Shown here: positions 1 through 8,470 of the stretch, one piece after another
How positions within the stretch are numbered: position 1 is the first letter of the stretch
How the letters are laid out: each line of letters starts with the position of its first letter
Assembly: GCA_030066195.1 (NCBI GenBank)
Contig: JASJCB010000105.1
Location: forward strand, 1 to 33,108
DNA length: 33,108 nt
Direction: 5' to 3'
DNA from: Acidobacteriota bacterium
Lineage (GTDB): Bacteria; Acidobacteriota; Holophagae; Acanthopleuribacterales; Acanthopleuribacteraceae
Notes under the pieces: generated by a model
What the model was told of the DNA's origin: nothing
The model's input: the letters and a program-made list of their open reading frames with translations, nothing else
Databases searched by the model: none
Position numbers and translations under genes: made by a program

Positions 1-2
1 AA

Positions 3-437
3 TCGGTGCGCAATATTCGCGTGGCATTCGGCTTCTTCACGAAAAAGGAATGGAACCTGGGCGGCAAGAAGGTCTCATTGAACAATATCGAAAACGACTA
101 CCTGCGCGCCCTGGACGTCCGCATCCACTTCATCATCAACTGCGCCTCGGGATCGTGTCCGGTGCTGCTGCCCACGGTCTTCACGGCGGAGAATGTGGAA
201 GACCAGATGGAAAAATCAGTCCACATTTTCTTAAATGACGAGAAGCGCAACCGCTTCGATCAGAAAACCGGCACCTGGCACCTGTCCAAAATCTTCAAAT
301 GGTACGGTGAGGATTGGGGCAAAGAAAAAGACGTGGTCGCCTACATCCAACGCTACCGCAAGGACCTGAAGAAGGCTCCGCAAAAGGTGAAATACCTGGA
401 ATACGACTGGGCCCTGAACGGCCCGACTGGAAAATAG
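3..437 (+). CDS. DUF547 domain protein, 3' part of gene
   Basis: This is the C-terminal part of a DUF547 protein; the reading frame is open to the left edge, so the true start lies outside the window. The visible 144 codons hold the typical DUF547 core: an LNNIEND segment, then a DVRIHFIINCASGSCP stretch with the Cys-containing signature, then a C-terminal helical part with a KWYGEDW motif. The biochemical role of DUF547 is not established. Many members are exported and resemble papain/transglutaminase folds, but I cannot see a signal peptide here because the N-terminus is missing. A GTG at 6 could be read as a start, but it would leave a domain fragment with no ribosome-binding site, so truncation by the window edge is the better explanation. 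The gene ends 57 bases before the convergent DUF819 gene. Confidence 0.85.
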   Translation, partial: SVRNIRVAFGFFTKKEWNLGGKKVSLNNIENDYLRALDVRIHFIINCASGSCPVLLPTVFTAENVEDQMEKSVHIFLNDEKRNRFDQKTGTWHLSKIFKWYGEDWGKEKDVVAYIQRYRKDLKKAPQKVKYLEYDWALNGPTGK

Positions 438-494
438 CCGATCAGCGACTCAAGCCTTGCTACAGCTCATCCCAAAGGTTTGCCCCCGACCCGG

Positions 495-1649
495 CTACGG
501 CAGCGATGCCCCCAGTAACATCGCCACGGTCAGACCCACGTAGGTGCCCACGGCGTAGCCCAGCAGGCCCACCGCGATTCCGGGCAAGGCCAGGTGTTCT
601 CTTTGCCGGGATACGGCCAACGCCATGGCCGTAGAAGGGCCGCCTATCGCCGCCTGGCTGGCTACCGCCAGGAGGTCCCAGTCCGATTTGCGTACCAGGC
701 CGAAAAGGAACATCACCAATCCGTGTATCGCTACGATCGTCATGGTAAAGAACAAGATGTTCAGGCCGTGTTTCATAATCTCGGAAAAGCGCGCACCGAT
801 GCCGATCACCACGAAGAATACGTGCAGCGCCAACACGCCGAGCGGCAGGGCGCCGTGCAGTCTTCGGACAAACGGCGCCGTTCCGGTCACCAACGACAGC
901 GTCGTCAGCCAGACGACGCCGGGAATGGGCAGGACCTGAGCCGCCGCCGTGGCGCTATAGAGTTGGTCGACCAGGTTCGAGGCGGCAATCAGGCCGAAAC
1001 CCAGGGCCGTCAGCACGGCGATATCCGTCACGATAAACGGGGCCTCGGAAAAGGGCGTCGCCGGTTTGGCCTTGGGCGTTACGGAGTGGGCCGGCTCGTC
1101 GACCCGTACCCTTTTGAAACGCTTGAAAAGCCACGTCGGCAGCACCAGCGTCACGGCAAACCAAATTGCCGTAACGGCGTTGTCGGCGGCCGTTGCGGCG
1201 GTAAAGACACCGTCCGGCAACTCCAAAGCCCTGCCGACGCTGACGAAATTGAGCGAGCCGCCGCAGTAGGAGCCGGTGAGCGTCCCGGCCAGGGCTGCCG
1301 TGAAATCACCCAGGTCAAATAACCAGAATGCGATGACGGCGCCTGAGGCGGTTCCCAAGATCGCAACCAGGAAGGCAATGATCATACCCGGACCGGCCGC
1401 GCGCAAGTCGTTCCAGTCCACGGCCAACAACAGCCAGGCAATGGCCAGAGAGGTAACGGTGCCGAAGATACCGTCGTAAACGGGCGATGCGAGCGGGACC
1501 AGGCCAAGATTGGAAACCAACATGCCCAGGAATAGGACGATGAGCGAAGCGCCCAGTTTCCGGCCTGTTCGCGTTTTCTTCTCCAAGAGAAAGGCGCCGG
1601 CGGTAAGCACGGAAATCAACATAATTAAATCGATTGGTTGGTCAATCAT
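495..1649 (-). CDS. DUF819 family integral membrane protein
   Basis: A 384-aa, strongly hydrophobic protein with about ten predicted membrane segments, of the DUF819 (YjcL-like) family. Recognisable family features are the TGSYCGGSLNFV loop near residue 125 and the following DGVFTAATAADN segment. Both sit between membrane helices, as expected for a two-repeat transporter-like fold. A polar loop of about 35 residues (near 180-215) separates the two halves. The family's substrate is not known; a transport role is an inference from topology. The ATG at 1649 is preceded by a modest AAGGA site. It is transcribed away from the nucleotidyltransferase at 1797, so the roughly 150-base gap between them holds both promoters. 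No sign of truncation. Confidence 0.85.
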   Translation of the reverse strand: MIDQPIDLIMLISVLTAGAFLLEKKTRTGRKLGASLIVLFLGMLVSNLGLVPLASPVYDGIFGTVTSLAIAWLLLAVDWNDLRAAGPGMIIAFLVAILGTASGAVIAFWLFDLGDFTAALAGTLTGSYCGGSLNFVSVGRALELPDGVFTAATAADNAVTAIWFAVTLVLPTWLFKRFKRVRVDEPAHSVTPKAKPATPFSEAPFIVTDIAVLTALGFGLIAASNLVDQLYSATAAAQVLPIPGVVWLTTLSLVTGTAPFVRRLHGALPLGVLALHVFFVVIGIGARFSEIMKHGLNILFFTMTIVAIHGLVMFLFGLVRKSDWDLLAVASQAAIGGPSTAMALAVSRQREHLALPGIAVGLLGYAVGTYVGLTVAMLLGASLP

Positions 1650-1796
1650 GGATGCATCCTTGTCCGATATCTCTCAGCATAGCACAAGAAAAGGGTGGCG
1701 CAGTTCGGCACGTTGCCCGGCCAAGTTGGAATCTTGGCATTGCCTTCTTACGTTCAACTTTGAGGTAGGATGTAATAACCCGTAAGGAGCGAAACC

Positions 1797-2579
1797 ATGG
1801 ACCGGAAAACCTTGTTAATACAACGTCTGGACCGGATCGCCGCATCTCTGGCCTCACGGCCTGACGGCCTGGCCCTGTTGGGATTGGGCTCAGCAGGTTT
1901 GGAACGGGACCGGCTGGACGACTATTCCGATCTGGACTTTTTCGCAATCGTGGCCCCCGGCAGCAAACAAGCCTATCTCCAGTCCCTCGACTGGCTGAAA
2001 GTGGCCCCCGTCGCCTATGCCTTTCGGAACACGAAGGACGGTTTCAAATTGCTCTATCAAGACGGGGTTTTCTGCGAGTTTGCGGTTTTCACACCGGATG
2101 AATTGTCCGGTATTCCCTTCAGCCGCGGCAAGCTGGTATGGCATCACCCCCAATTCGACCCCGCCCTGGCCGAGCCGAAATCACGATCCTATGAACCGCA
2201 AACCGTTGATTGGCATGTGGGTGAAGCTCTGACCAATCTCTACATCGGCCTGAGTCGTTTGCTGCGCGGCGAGAATCTGGCCGCGACCCGCTTCGTTCAA
2301 AGCTACGCGGTTGACCGCGTGCTGGCTTTGACTTCCGAAATAGAATCCCCTGCCGGCGTACCCGCTGACAACTTCGACCCCACCCGTCGTTTCGAGCAAC
2401 GGTTCCCCGAAACAGCGCGACATCTGCCCGAGTTCCTACAGGGCTACACGGGCGTGCCGGTCGCCGCACGGGCAATCCTTACCTGGCTGGACAGTCATTT
2501 CGAGGTCAACTCGGCCATGAAGTTGGAAATCCTGAACCTGTGCGGCCGGGCGGAAAGCAGGCAACCCAGGTCGTCATGA
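1797..2579 (+). CDS. Nucleotidyltransferase-like (Pol beta fold) protein
   Basis: A 260-aa soluble protein. Residues 28-45 carry the nucleotidyltransferase signature: a GLGSAGLERDRL glycine-serine turn followed by the metal-binding SDLDFF (DxD type) strand. A third acidic position is probably the Glu in GVFCEF near residue 93, where many relatives have Asp. The C-terminal half is helical, consistent with the substrate-binding helical domain seen in aminoglycoside and related nucleotidyltransferases. I do not recognise the substrate; resistance should not be assumed. The start is well supported: AAGGAG lies 7 bases before the ATG at 1797. It appears monocistronic, and a hairpin follows at 2585-2631. 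Confidence is high that it is a gene, moderate on the fold, low on any specific reaction. Confidence 0.75.
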   Translation: MDRKTLLIQRLDRIAASLASRPDGLALLGLGSAGLERDRLDDYSDLDFFAIVAPGSKQAYLQSLDWLKVAPVAYAFRNTKDGFKLLYQDGVFCEFAVFTPDELSGIPFSRGKLVWHHPQFDPALAEPKSRSYEPQTVDWHVGEALTNLYIGLSRLLRGENLAATRFVQSYAVDRVLALTSEIESPAGVPADNFDPTRRFEQRFPETARHLPEFLQGYTGVPVAARAILTWLDSHFEVNSAMKLEILNLCGRAESRQPRSS

Positions 2580-2584
2580 CCGTA

Positions 2585-2631
2585 CCAATTCACCCGGCGG
2601 ATTCCAACGGCAAGAGAGACGGTGGAATTGG
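2585..2631. repeat. Inverted repeat (stem-loop) after the nucleotidyltransferase gene
   Basis: CCAATTCACC (2585-2594) pairs with GGTGGAATTGG (2621-2631), a stem of ten pairs with one bulged base and a 26-base loop. It starts six bases after the stop codon. There is no T-tract directly after it, so it is not a standard intrinsic terminator. It could protect the mRNA 3' end or act as a weak terminator. Confidence 0.5.
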
Positions 2632-2657
2632 GGGTGCCGCGGGTGTCTTGTCCGTCT

Positions 2658-2686
2658 TTAAAAAAAGGTCGCGATTGTGTTACATT
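2658..2686 (+). promoter_or_regulatory. Candidate promoter for the FHA-GAF-SpoIIE gene
   Basis: A TTAAAA -35-like element (2658-2663), a 17-base spacer and a TACATT -10-like element (2681-2686), with an extended TGT just before the -10. It lies about 35 bases before the ATG at 2723. Each hexamer matches the sigma-70 consensus at four of six positions, so this is only a candidate. Confidence 0.35.
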
Positions 2687-2722
2687 GATAGAGACAGAAA
2701 CTACCGTCCGGGTGTGTGAATC

Positions 2723-4399
2723 ATGAGCGTTAAGTTAGAGGTTGAACCCCACCGAGGCAATCCTTACGAGTACCCCTTCGAAGGAACGTCCATGTTGATC
2801 GGCCGTTCTTCGGAGGCCGACCTCAGTATCAAGGACCAGTCGCTGTCACGCAAACACGCCAACCTGTTCTATCGCAACGAAACCCTGATGATCGAAGATC
2901 TTGACTCGCACAACGGTACGAGGGTCAACGGGCGCTCCATTTTCGAACCCTATCCCCTGGAGAACGACTCCGTGATCGAGGTTGGTGAAAGCCGTATCAA
3001 GGTCAAGGGTTTGCAAGAAGACGGCGGCACCCAGCCCAAGCGCTTGAACGTGCGCGAAACCAAGGACGGACCCTCCCGCACCGTCTATATGAATGCGGCG
3101 CGCCTGTTGGAAGAGACCGAACGCGCCGCGGCCGACGCTTCCCTGGGTGAATCGGGCTCCCGTCGCTTTATCGAACGCCTGAAGCTGTTGAACGAAGCCC
3201 ATCACATGCTTAGTCACGCCATCGATCTCCAGAGCCTGTTGGACCACCTGGTAAAGTGGATCACCGCCCACATGAGACCGGAGGAAGCCGCCATCTTCTT
3301 GAAAGATGACGAGGGCAAATTGGAACCCCGAGCCACCTATACCCACTCCAAAAACAGGCATGACGTACTTTACTCAACCCACTTGGCCGAGGAGGTAGTG
3401 GAAAAGGGTAACGCGGCCCTGGTGATGGATACCGAAATAGACGAACGTTTTACCGGGGCCGTCAGCATCATCGCTTCCGGTGTTCGCTCCCTGCTGGCCG
3501 CGCCCCTGTCCGATGAAGAGAGCTGCGTAGGCATGGTCGTCCTGAGTGCACGCGGCATGGTGCGGCATTTTTCCGAGGAAGACATGGAAATGCTGGTTTC
3601 CATTGCCTCGGTAGCCGCTTTGCGCATCCGCAATCTGGCCCTGACCGAGGAAGCCGCCGAACGCCGCCGGTTGGAAGAAGAGCTTTCTCTGGCCCGCCGT
3701 ATCCAGGAAAAGCTGCTGCCCGGTTCCCTTCCTCAAATCAACGGATACGCCGTCTTCGGCGAGACGATTCCATCGCAACAGGTGTCCGGCGACTTCTTTC
3801 AGGTCATGCCGCGATTGGGCGGTCGTGAATGCGTGTTTCTGGTGGCCGACGTTTCCGGTAAGGGGATGGCCGCCTCACTGCTGACCGCATCTCTGGAAGC
3901 TTTATCCGCCGCGCCCATTGAAGACGGCCGCCCGCCGGAAGCCATATGCAGCAAGGTATCGCGCATGCTGGTCAAACGCACGCCCCCCGAGAAATACGCC
4001 ACCGCCTTCCTTGCTATTCTGGATCCCGCCACCGGCCGTGTGGACTACACCAATGCCGGGCACAATCCGGCGATCCACATCAAAAACGGCGGCGAGATAG
4101 AATGGTTGGAAAACACCGGCCTGCCCCTGGGCCTGTGGACACGCGGCAGTTTCTCAGCAAAAGATATCCACATGGAACCCGGTGACTTACTGGTGATGTA
4201 TTCGGACGGATGGAGCGAGGCTCACGACGATGAAGGCCGGGAGTTTTCCATGGAACGCTTGGGCGACCTCTGCGCGGAGCACCGCGGGCTGGAACCCGAT
4301 GCGCTTGCCGAGGAATTGAAACAGGCCATTGCCGAATTTACCGGTGACCTGCCCAATTCGGACGACCAGACCCTGGTCCTATTGAAGCGCAACCCATAA
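2723..4399 (+). CDS. FHA-GAF-SpoIIE (PP2C-type) serine/threonine phosphatase
   Basis: A 558-aa cytoplasmic signalling protein with three domains. The FHA domain is at residues 5-95 and has the conserved GRSSEADL, SRKHA and HNGTRVNG phosphothreonine-binding loops. A GAF domain covers about 150-310. A helical linker (RRRLEEELSLARRIQEKLLP) leads into a SpoIIE/PP2C phosphatase domain at about 335-556. The phosphatase metal ligands are visible in VSGDFF, VADVSGKG, YSDGW and SDDQT, so it should be active. In related proteins the FHA domain reads phosphorylation by Hanks-type kinases and the phosphatase acts on anti-sigma-antagonist-type proteins. No such partner is adjacent, although a Hanks kinase lies at 8471. 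The ATG at 2723 has only a weak ribosome-binding site. The gene converges on the TPR gene across a shared hairpin. Confidence 0.93.
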   Translation: MSVKLEVEPHRGNPYEYPFEGTSMLIGRSSEADLSIKDQSLSRKHANLFYRNETLMIEDLDSHNGTRVNGRSIFEPYPLENDSVIEVGESRIKVKGLQEDGGTQPKRLNVRETKDGPSRTVYMNAARLLEETERAAADASLGESGSRRFIERLKLLNEAHHMLSHAIDLQSLLDHLVKWITAHMRPEEAAIFLKDDEGKLEPRATYTHSKNRHDVLYSTHLAEEVVEKGNAALVMDTEIDERFTGAVSIIASGVRSLLAAPLSDEESCVGMVVLSARGMVRHFSEEDMEMLVSIASVAALRIRNLALTEEAAERRRLEEELSLARRIQEKLLPGSLPQINGYAVFGETIPSQQVSGDFFQVMPRLGGRECVFLVADVSGKGMAASLLTASLEALSAAPIEDGRPPEAICSKVSRMLVKRTPPEKYATAFLAILDPATGRVDYTNAGHNPAIHIKNGGEIEWLENTGLPLGLWTRGSFSAKDIHMEPGDLLVMYSDGWSEAHDDEGREFSMERLGDLCAEHRGLEPDALAEELKQAIAEFTGDLPNSDDQTLVLLKRNP

Positions 4400-4429
4400 A
4401 AAAAGGCCGGGCGGCGAAACCGCCCGACC
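4398..4429 (-). terminator. Intrinsic terminator of the transglutaminase/TPR gene
   Basis: CGGGCGG (4408-4414) and CCGCCCG (4420-4426) form a perfect 7-bp stem with a CGAAA loop. Seven A residues at 4398-4404 become a T-tract for minus-strand transcription, which fits the gene ending at 4467. For the plus-strand phosphatase gene ending at 4399 the downstream T-run is poor, so termination in that direction would be weaker. Confidence 0.85.
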
Positions 4430-4466
4430 CGTGTTTCTTGGATCTCGTAATCTTTTGTCGGACCTG

Positions 4467-5516
4467 TTATCGCAACAAGGCCAGGCGGTCCAACTTTTCG
4501 TTGTAACGGTTGCGGTTGAAAACATCGGGCGCATACTCACGCGCCTTTTTCAAATGGTATTCAGACCGTTCCATATTGCCGACATGTACATAGGCGCGAG
4601 ACAGGGCGAAATGAAACTCGTGTTCCTTTCGCTTGCGGCGTACGGCGTCCTTGTAGTGCTTGATCGCTTCCTCAAAATTACCCAGTTCGTACTGTTCCTC
4701 ACCCAGGGCGAAATGGAAATAGGGGTTGCGTTTGCGGTAGCGTTCGACCTTGCTCTCCAACTCGGCTGCCAACTTATCCTTGCCGGTTTTGCGGTAGAGT
4801 CGGGCCAGGTTGCTCATGGCGGTATAACCCCTCTGGTCGTTTTTGATGGCGGTGCGATAGGCTTTCTCGGCATTGTCATATTGTTCATCGAAGGCCAACA
4901 ATGCGCCCAGGTTGGACCAGGTAAAACCCAAGGACGGGTAGATCTTAATCGCTTTCCTGAAATAGGCCTCGGCCTTTTCGATATTGCGCTTTTGAAAGGC
5001 TTCGGCGCCCAGGTTGTTATAGTACTGGGCGCGGGCGCGGTCGTCAGAGACCAGCCTGGTGCGCATTTCGACCCGATCCTGGTAGGGATTGAAGTCGATT
5101 ACGTAACTCTTGCCGTTTACCGAAACAACAGCGTTCATATGGCGGTTCAGCAAGACCACATTGCCTTGCTTGTTCCAGGTCGGCACGTTATAGACTTCCT
5201 GATAACTCACCTTGAGGCCCAAATGGCGGGCCATGGCCACGAACATATTGGTAAAGGACAAACAGTTTCCGTTGCGGCTTTCAAAGGTCTGAACGGCTGT
5301 CTTGGTATGGGTGTTGTCATAGGAAAGGTTGAGGAAGCGTTCGTCGAAGACCAGATGCACCAGATGCTTAAGGCGAGAGTGGGGATCGTAGACATCACCC
5401 ACGTTTTCGCGTAGAAAATCGCGCATGGCATCGTTCATCTCCAGGATATCCACATCGGGCACCACATAATCCTCGGTGGGAATCCATGCAAATAAGAGTA
5501 AAAAGCCGGTTATCAT
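4467..5516 (-). CDS. Transglutaminase-like/TPR protein, probably exported
   Basis: A 349-aa protein in two parts. Residues 45-155 resemble a transglutaminase-like (papain-fold) domain: a Cys in GNCLSFTNMFVAMARHLGL, a His in NRHMNAVV and an Asp in DFNPY give a plausible Cys-His-Asp triad. From about residue 175 there are four or five tetratricopeptide repeats, including AYFRKAIKIYPSLGFTWSNL and AEKAYRTAIKNDQ. The N-terminus is a short hydrophobic stretch (ITGFLLLFAW), so export or membrane anchoring is likely. GGAGG lies 9 bases before the ATG at 5516; a GTG at 5519 is an alternative one codon longer. The combination is common in uncharacterised exported proteins. The TPRs suggest a protein partner, and whether the enzyme domain cuts, crosslinks or only binds is unknown. 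Confidence 0.85.
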   Translation of the reverse strand: MITGFLLLFAWIPTEDYVVPDVDILEMNDAMRDFLRENVGDVYDPHSRLKHLVHLVFDERFLNLSYDNTHTKTAVQTFESRNGNCLSFTNMFVAMARHLGLKVSYQEVYNVPTWNKQGNVVLLNRHMNAVVSVNGKSYVIDFNPYQDRVEMRTRLVSDDRARAQYYNNLGAEAFQKRNIEKAEAYFRKAIKIYPSLGFTWSNLGALLAFDEQYDNAEKAYRTAIKNDQRGYTAMSNLARLYRKTGKDKLAAELESKVERYRKRNPYFHFALGEEQYELGNFEEAIKHYKDAVRRKRKEHEFHFALSRAYVHVGNMERSEYHLKKAREYAPDVFNRNRYNEKLDRLALLR

Positions 5517-5519
5517 CAC

Positions 5520-5922
5520 TGAACACCTCCGCGGCCTTTCGCAAGGCCCGCAACACTTTTAACGACTTGAGTCGTGTTCTTCTTTATGTTTATCGCTCAC
5601 CCCTTCTAACAATAAGACCATCTATAGCTAACATAATTCTAACAAACAAATGTGCGGCGATCAAGGTTTACCTTGATCGACCCATGTATCACGGGTTACC
5701 GGATGCATGAATAGGCACTCCCTTCTTAGGTTTACGATTTTTAATGGGGGTTCGGTTTCTAATCCCAACCAGAATAAGTACTTTTTCTTAAGCTTACACT
5801 CTTTTTATAACGCCGCCCGTAGGTATTTTCCCTTATCCGAATCCGATTTTTGCCGAAGAAGAAAGGAACCGGATGTCGGGGGACGGCCGGGTCTTTCCGG
5901 CTCCCTTCCAGGAGCCTCTTTC
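5520..5922. other. AT-rich intergenic region between divergent genes
   Basis: About 400 bases with no convincing gene. An in-frame ATG at 5707 would extend the Sco1-like protein by 72 residues, but that extension is low-complexity, lacks a ribosome-binding site and precedes a clear signal anchor, so I reject it. The region holds the perfect palindrome at 5658-5679. A TATAAC -10-like hexamer lies at 5806-5811, about 110 bases before the Sco1-like ATG, without a good -35. Base composition is clearly richer in A+T than the flanking genes, as expected of a regulatory region. Confidence 0.7.
5658..5679. promoter_or_regulatory. Perfect 22-bp palindrome, operator-like
   Basis: CGATCAAGGT (5658-5667), a two-base TT centre and ACCTTGATCG (5670-5679) form a perfect inverted repeat. 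The symmetry and its place between two divergent genes suggest a dimeric regulator site. A hairpin with a TTTA loop is possible, but no T-tract follows on either strand, so it is not a good terminator. Confidence 0.5.
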
Positions 5923-6537
5923 ATGAACAAATCGAAGCTTGGATATCTTCCCGCGGCAGGATTGCTGCTCTTCTGCTTGTGCGGGATTCCGCTCATCCTG
6001 GCGGCGACTCACGGCTTTTTTAACCGCAGTGATTACTATGGTCTGAAGGGGCGCGGCGCCATGCCTGAGGTCCGTTTGATCACTACAGCCGACAAGATCT
6101 ACCAGCCGGACCGAACAACAGACAGCTTTACCTACCTCTTCTTCGGCTTCACCAATTGCAGCACCGTGTGCCCGAGCGCTTTCGGCGACCTTTCGGTGCT
6201 GGCGGCCAGGGCGCCGGAAGATGTCCGTTTCCTGTTTGTGACCATCGACCCGGAAAGGGATGATGCGGCCGCTCTGGCGCAATTCGAAAAAGCCTACGGC
6301 GGTAGGTTGACGGCCCTGAGGGGAACTTGGGATCAGGTCACCCGACTGGCCGGAGCTATGAAGACACGTGTTTCCAAGCCGGCCCGAAAAGGCGCCGACT
6401 CCGGTTTCAATCACGAGGGAACCATCTATCTGCTGGACCCCTCCGGGGCGGTTGTTCTGGCCTACCCCGAAAACCATCGCGACATCGAGCAAATGATGAC
6501 GGATCTCCATATGCTGAGGCGGGATGAAAATGGATAA
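5923..6537 (+). CDS. Sco1/SenC-family thioredoxin-fold protein
   Basis: A 204-aa protein with an N-terminal signal anchor (residues 8-28) and a thioredoxin-like Sco domain facing the periplasm. The copper/thiol motif is present as FTNCSTVCP (Cys79 and Cys83, CxxxC). The partner His is His164 in GFNHEGTIYLLD. The TIDPERD segment typical of Sco proteins is at 108-114. Sco proteins deliver copper to the CuA site of cytochrome oxidase or act as thiol oxidoreductases. No oxidase genes are visible here. The start at 5923 is chosen because AGGAG lies 8 bases upstream and the signal anchor begins directly after it. The gene overlaps the next gene, a chemoreceptor, by 14 bases, so the two are probably translated from one message. 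Confidence 0.9.
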   Translation: MNKSKLGYLPAAGLLLFCLCGIPLILAATHGFFNRSDYYGLKGRGAMPEVRLITTADKIYQPDRTTDSFTYLFFGFTNCSTVCPSAFGDLSVLAARAPEDVRFLFVTIDPERDDAAALAQFEKAYGGRLTALRGTWDQVTRLAGAMKTRVSKPARKGADSGFNHEGTIYLLDPSGAVVLAYPENHRDIEQMMTDLHMLRRDENG

Positions 6538-8305
6538 TCGAGAGTTGACCCAAAAGCGTTTTTTGGAAGAAATGAAGCGAGCCGACCTTACTATCCTTAG
6601 GCTAATGGGCTTACACTTCCTGGCGGCGATTATCGTGATGCCGATCGGTAACGATACCAGGTTGCTGGGCCTGGTCGGCGGGGCCGTTATCAGCGGAACC
6701 GCTTTTCTGATTTATCGCCTGTATGCGGGAGATCTCGTTTGTCGCCTGGCCATGGGGATTTTGATGATGGCCTACTCCGCACTCTTCATCCAACAGACCG
6801 GAGGCATGATCGAAACCCATTTCCATATTTTCGGTTCCATGGCTTTTCTGCTGATTTATCGCGACTGGCGAGTCATTTTGGCCGCGGTGAGCACCGTGGC
6901 CGTGCACCATATCCTGTTCGCCGTACTTCAATACAACGAGGTGTCCATTTTCGGAGCGCCGATCATCGTCTTCAACTACGGCTGCAGCGTAACGATTGTC
7001 GTGATTCACGCTTGTTGGGCTTTGTTCGAGGCAATTATCCTTGCTCATTACTCCCGAAAGCAGTACATCAACTTCATTGCCAATATCAATTTCACCGAGC
7101 AGATGAAGTTTCTGGCCGCCAATCCGGACTATCTGTCGCAACGCTTCCGGACGGTCACCGAAAGATCGGAAGAAAAGGCGTTTCTGGGACCGGTCAACGA
7201 GTTCATCGCAGAGATGCACAGAGTTATGAAGGAAACCGGTGAGAGTTCCTCGTTGCTGGGCGGTTGCACCCAACGCCTGTTGGGAACCTCGGAACAAATG
7301 AACCAATTGGCCGTTACGCTGGATGAACGCGCGGAATCGACATCCAGTTCCGTCAAGAGTATGGCTGCCACGGTCAGGGAAACGGCGAGTTCGGCCAGAG
7401 AGACATCAAAAGGAATGCAGGCGGCAGCCGAAACGGCCCAAAACATGGCCGCCGATTCGGAAATCGTTTCGCGAAATGCGGAAGAAGTTTCCAACAATAT
7501 TACCATGGTGGTCAGCGCCGTTCACGAGTTGGAGAATTCCATCGGTGAAGTTGCCGCCAACTGTGTCCAGGTTGCTGACGCAAGCGCGGAGGGGAACCGG
7601 CGCACGAAAGAAGCCGGTGAACAGATTGCATCCTTGAACGAGGGCGCCGGAAAGATCGGCGATGTGGTCAACCTCATACGTCAAATTGCCGCGCACACCA
7701 ACCTGCTCGCGTTGAACTCGACTATCGAAGCCGCATCGGCCGGCGAGGCGGGCAAGGGTTTTGCTGTTGTAGCCCAAGAGATCAAAACCCTTGCCAAACA
7801 GACCGCCGACGCCACCGACGAGATTGCCCAACAGGTCGAAAAAATTCAGAAAGACAGTGACAACAGCCGCTTAATGATGGAGCAAGTGGCCGGTATGATC
7901 GAGGAGTTGAGCAACCTGACCAACAACATCGCCGCGGCCGTGGAGCAACAATCGGCAAGCACCAGCGAAATCGCCTCCAGCATCAATTCAGGTGCGGAAG
8001 CTACGCGCGAGTTAAACCAACGAATTCGCAGCATCGATTCCGGTTCTCGCGCCCTGGCTGACAATATCGGAACGGTGGCCGCATCCGCCGTCGAAATTGC
8101 CGGCGCCATGAACCATATCTCCGGACTGGCCGAACGGTTCGGCAAGGATTCGGAGGCGGTGGGCGCTATTGCTCACAATACTGCCGAGTCCTCGGCCCTG
8201 GTCAAAAAAGAAGCCGGGGGGATGACCGATCTCTCCAAGGGGCTGGCCGAAAACGTGGCGCGGTACCAACTGGCCCGAGAGCCGGAAGCAGTGTCGGCGG
8301 CTTGA
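6524..8305 (+). CDS. Methyl-accepting chemotaxis protein with His-rich membrane sensor domain
   Basis: A 593-aa chemoreceptor. Residues 22-175 hold several membrane helices with almost no periplasmic domain. This part contains the conserved GMIETHFHIFG and YRDWR motifs and several His residues (99, 101, 128, 129, 162) in or near helices, a membrane sensor type seen in other receptors and cyclases. Residues 240-580 form the cytoplasmic coiled-coil hairpin. The signalling tip is at about 385-420 (AHTNLLALNSTIEAASAGEAGKGFAVVA) and should bind CheA/CheW. There is no C-terminal CheR-tethering pentapeptide. The ATG at 6524 overlaps the Sco1-like gene; a second ATG at 6530 is possible. No che genes are in the window, so its cluster is elsewhere. 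The overlap with a copper/thiol protein hints at redox or metal sensing, which is inference. Confidence 0.93.
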   Translation: MKMDNRELTQKRFLEEMKRADLTILRLMGLHFLAAIIVMPIGNDTRLLGLVGGAVISGTAFLIYRLYAGDLVCRLAMGILMMAYSALFIQQTGGMIETHFHIFGSMAFLLIYRDWRVILAAVSTVAVHHILFAVLQYNEVSIFGAPIIVFNYGCSVTIVVIHACWALFEAIILAHYSRKQYINFIANINFTEQMKFLAANPDYLSQRFRTVTERSEEKAFLGPVNEFIAEMHRVMKETGESSSLLGGCTQRLLGTSEQMNQLAVTLDERAESTSSSVKSMAATVRETASSARETSKGMQAAAETAQNMAADSEIVSRNAEEVSNNITMVVSAVHELENSIGEVAANCVQVADASAEGNRRTKEAGEQIASLNEGAGKIGDVVNLIRQIAAHTNLLALNSTIEAASAGEAGKGFAVVAQEIKTLAKQTADATDEIAQQVEKIQKDSDNSRLMMEQVAGMIEELSNLTNNIAAAVEQQSASTSEIASSINSGAEATRELNQRIRSIDSGSRALADNIGTVAASAVEIAGAMNHISGLAERFGKDSEAVGAIAHNTAESSALVKKEAGGMTDLSKGLAENVARYQLAREPEAVSAA

Positions 8306-8470
8306 CTTAACTTCGTTTTGTAACTTGTATGACTAAAGTTAGCGGGCTATGGCAGCCGAAGGATCCATAGAAGGACCTAACTGTCTTTCTGCCTTGCGAA
8401 ACACGAGCCTTCGCGATAAGATGTCGCCGGGGGAATCTAGCAGGGCCAATCAGTGTTGGAGAAAATAGGC

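Noticed and set aside
1797..2579. Aminoglycoside resistance enzyme
   Set aside because: Only the general nucleotidyltransferase motif is present; nothing identifies an antibiotic substrate.
4431..5414. Long plus-strand open frame (327 codons) opposite the transglutaminase/TPR gene
   Set aside because: It mirrors a gene with clear domains and its own terminator; the translation is hydrophobic in a way expected from the antisense of charged TPR codons, and no ribosome-binding site is present.
7690..7790. Ser replacing the usual Arg in the chemoreceptor tip (EAASAGE for EAARAGE)
   Set aside because: The EAASAGEAGKGFAVVA form occurs in many functional receptors of other bacteria, so it is not evidence of a defect.
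8308..8370. Short inverted repeats TAACTT/AAGTTA and CTATGG/CCATAG after the chemoreceptor gene
   Set aside because: Six-base arms with wide loops and no T-tract; chance pairing is likely.
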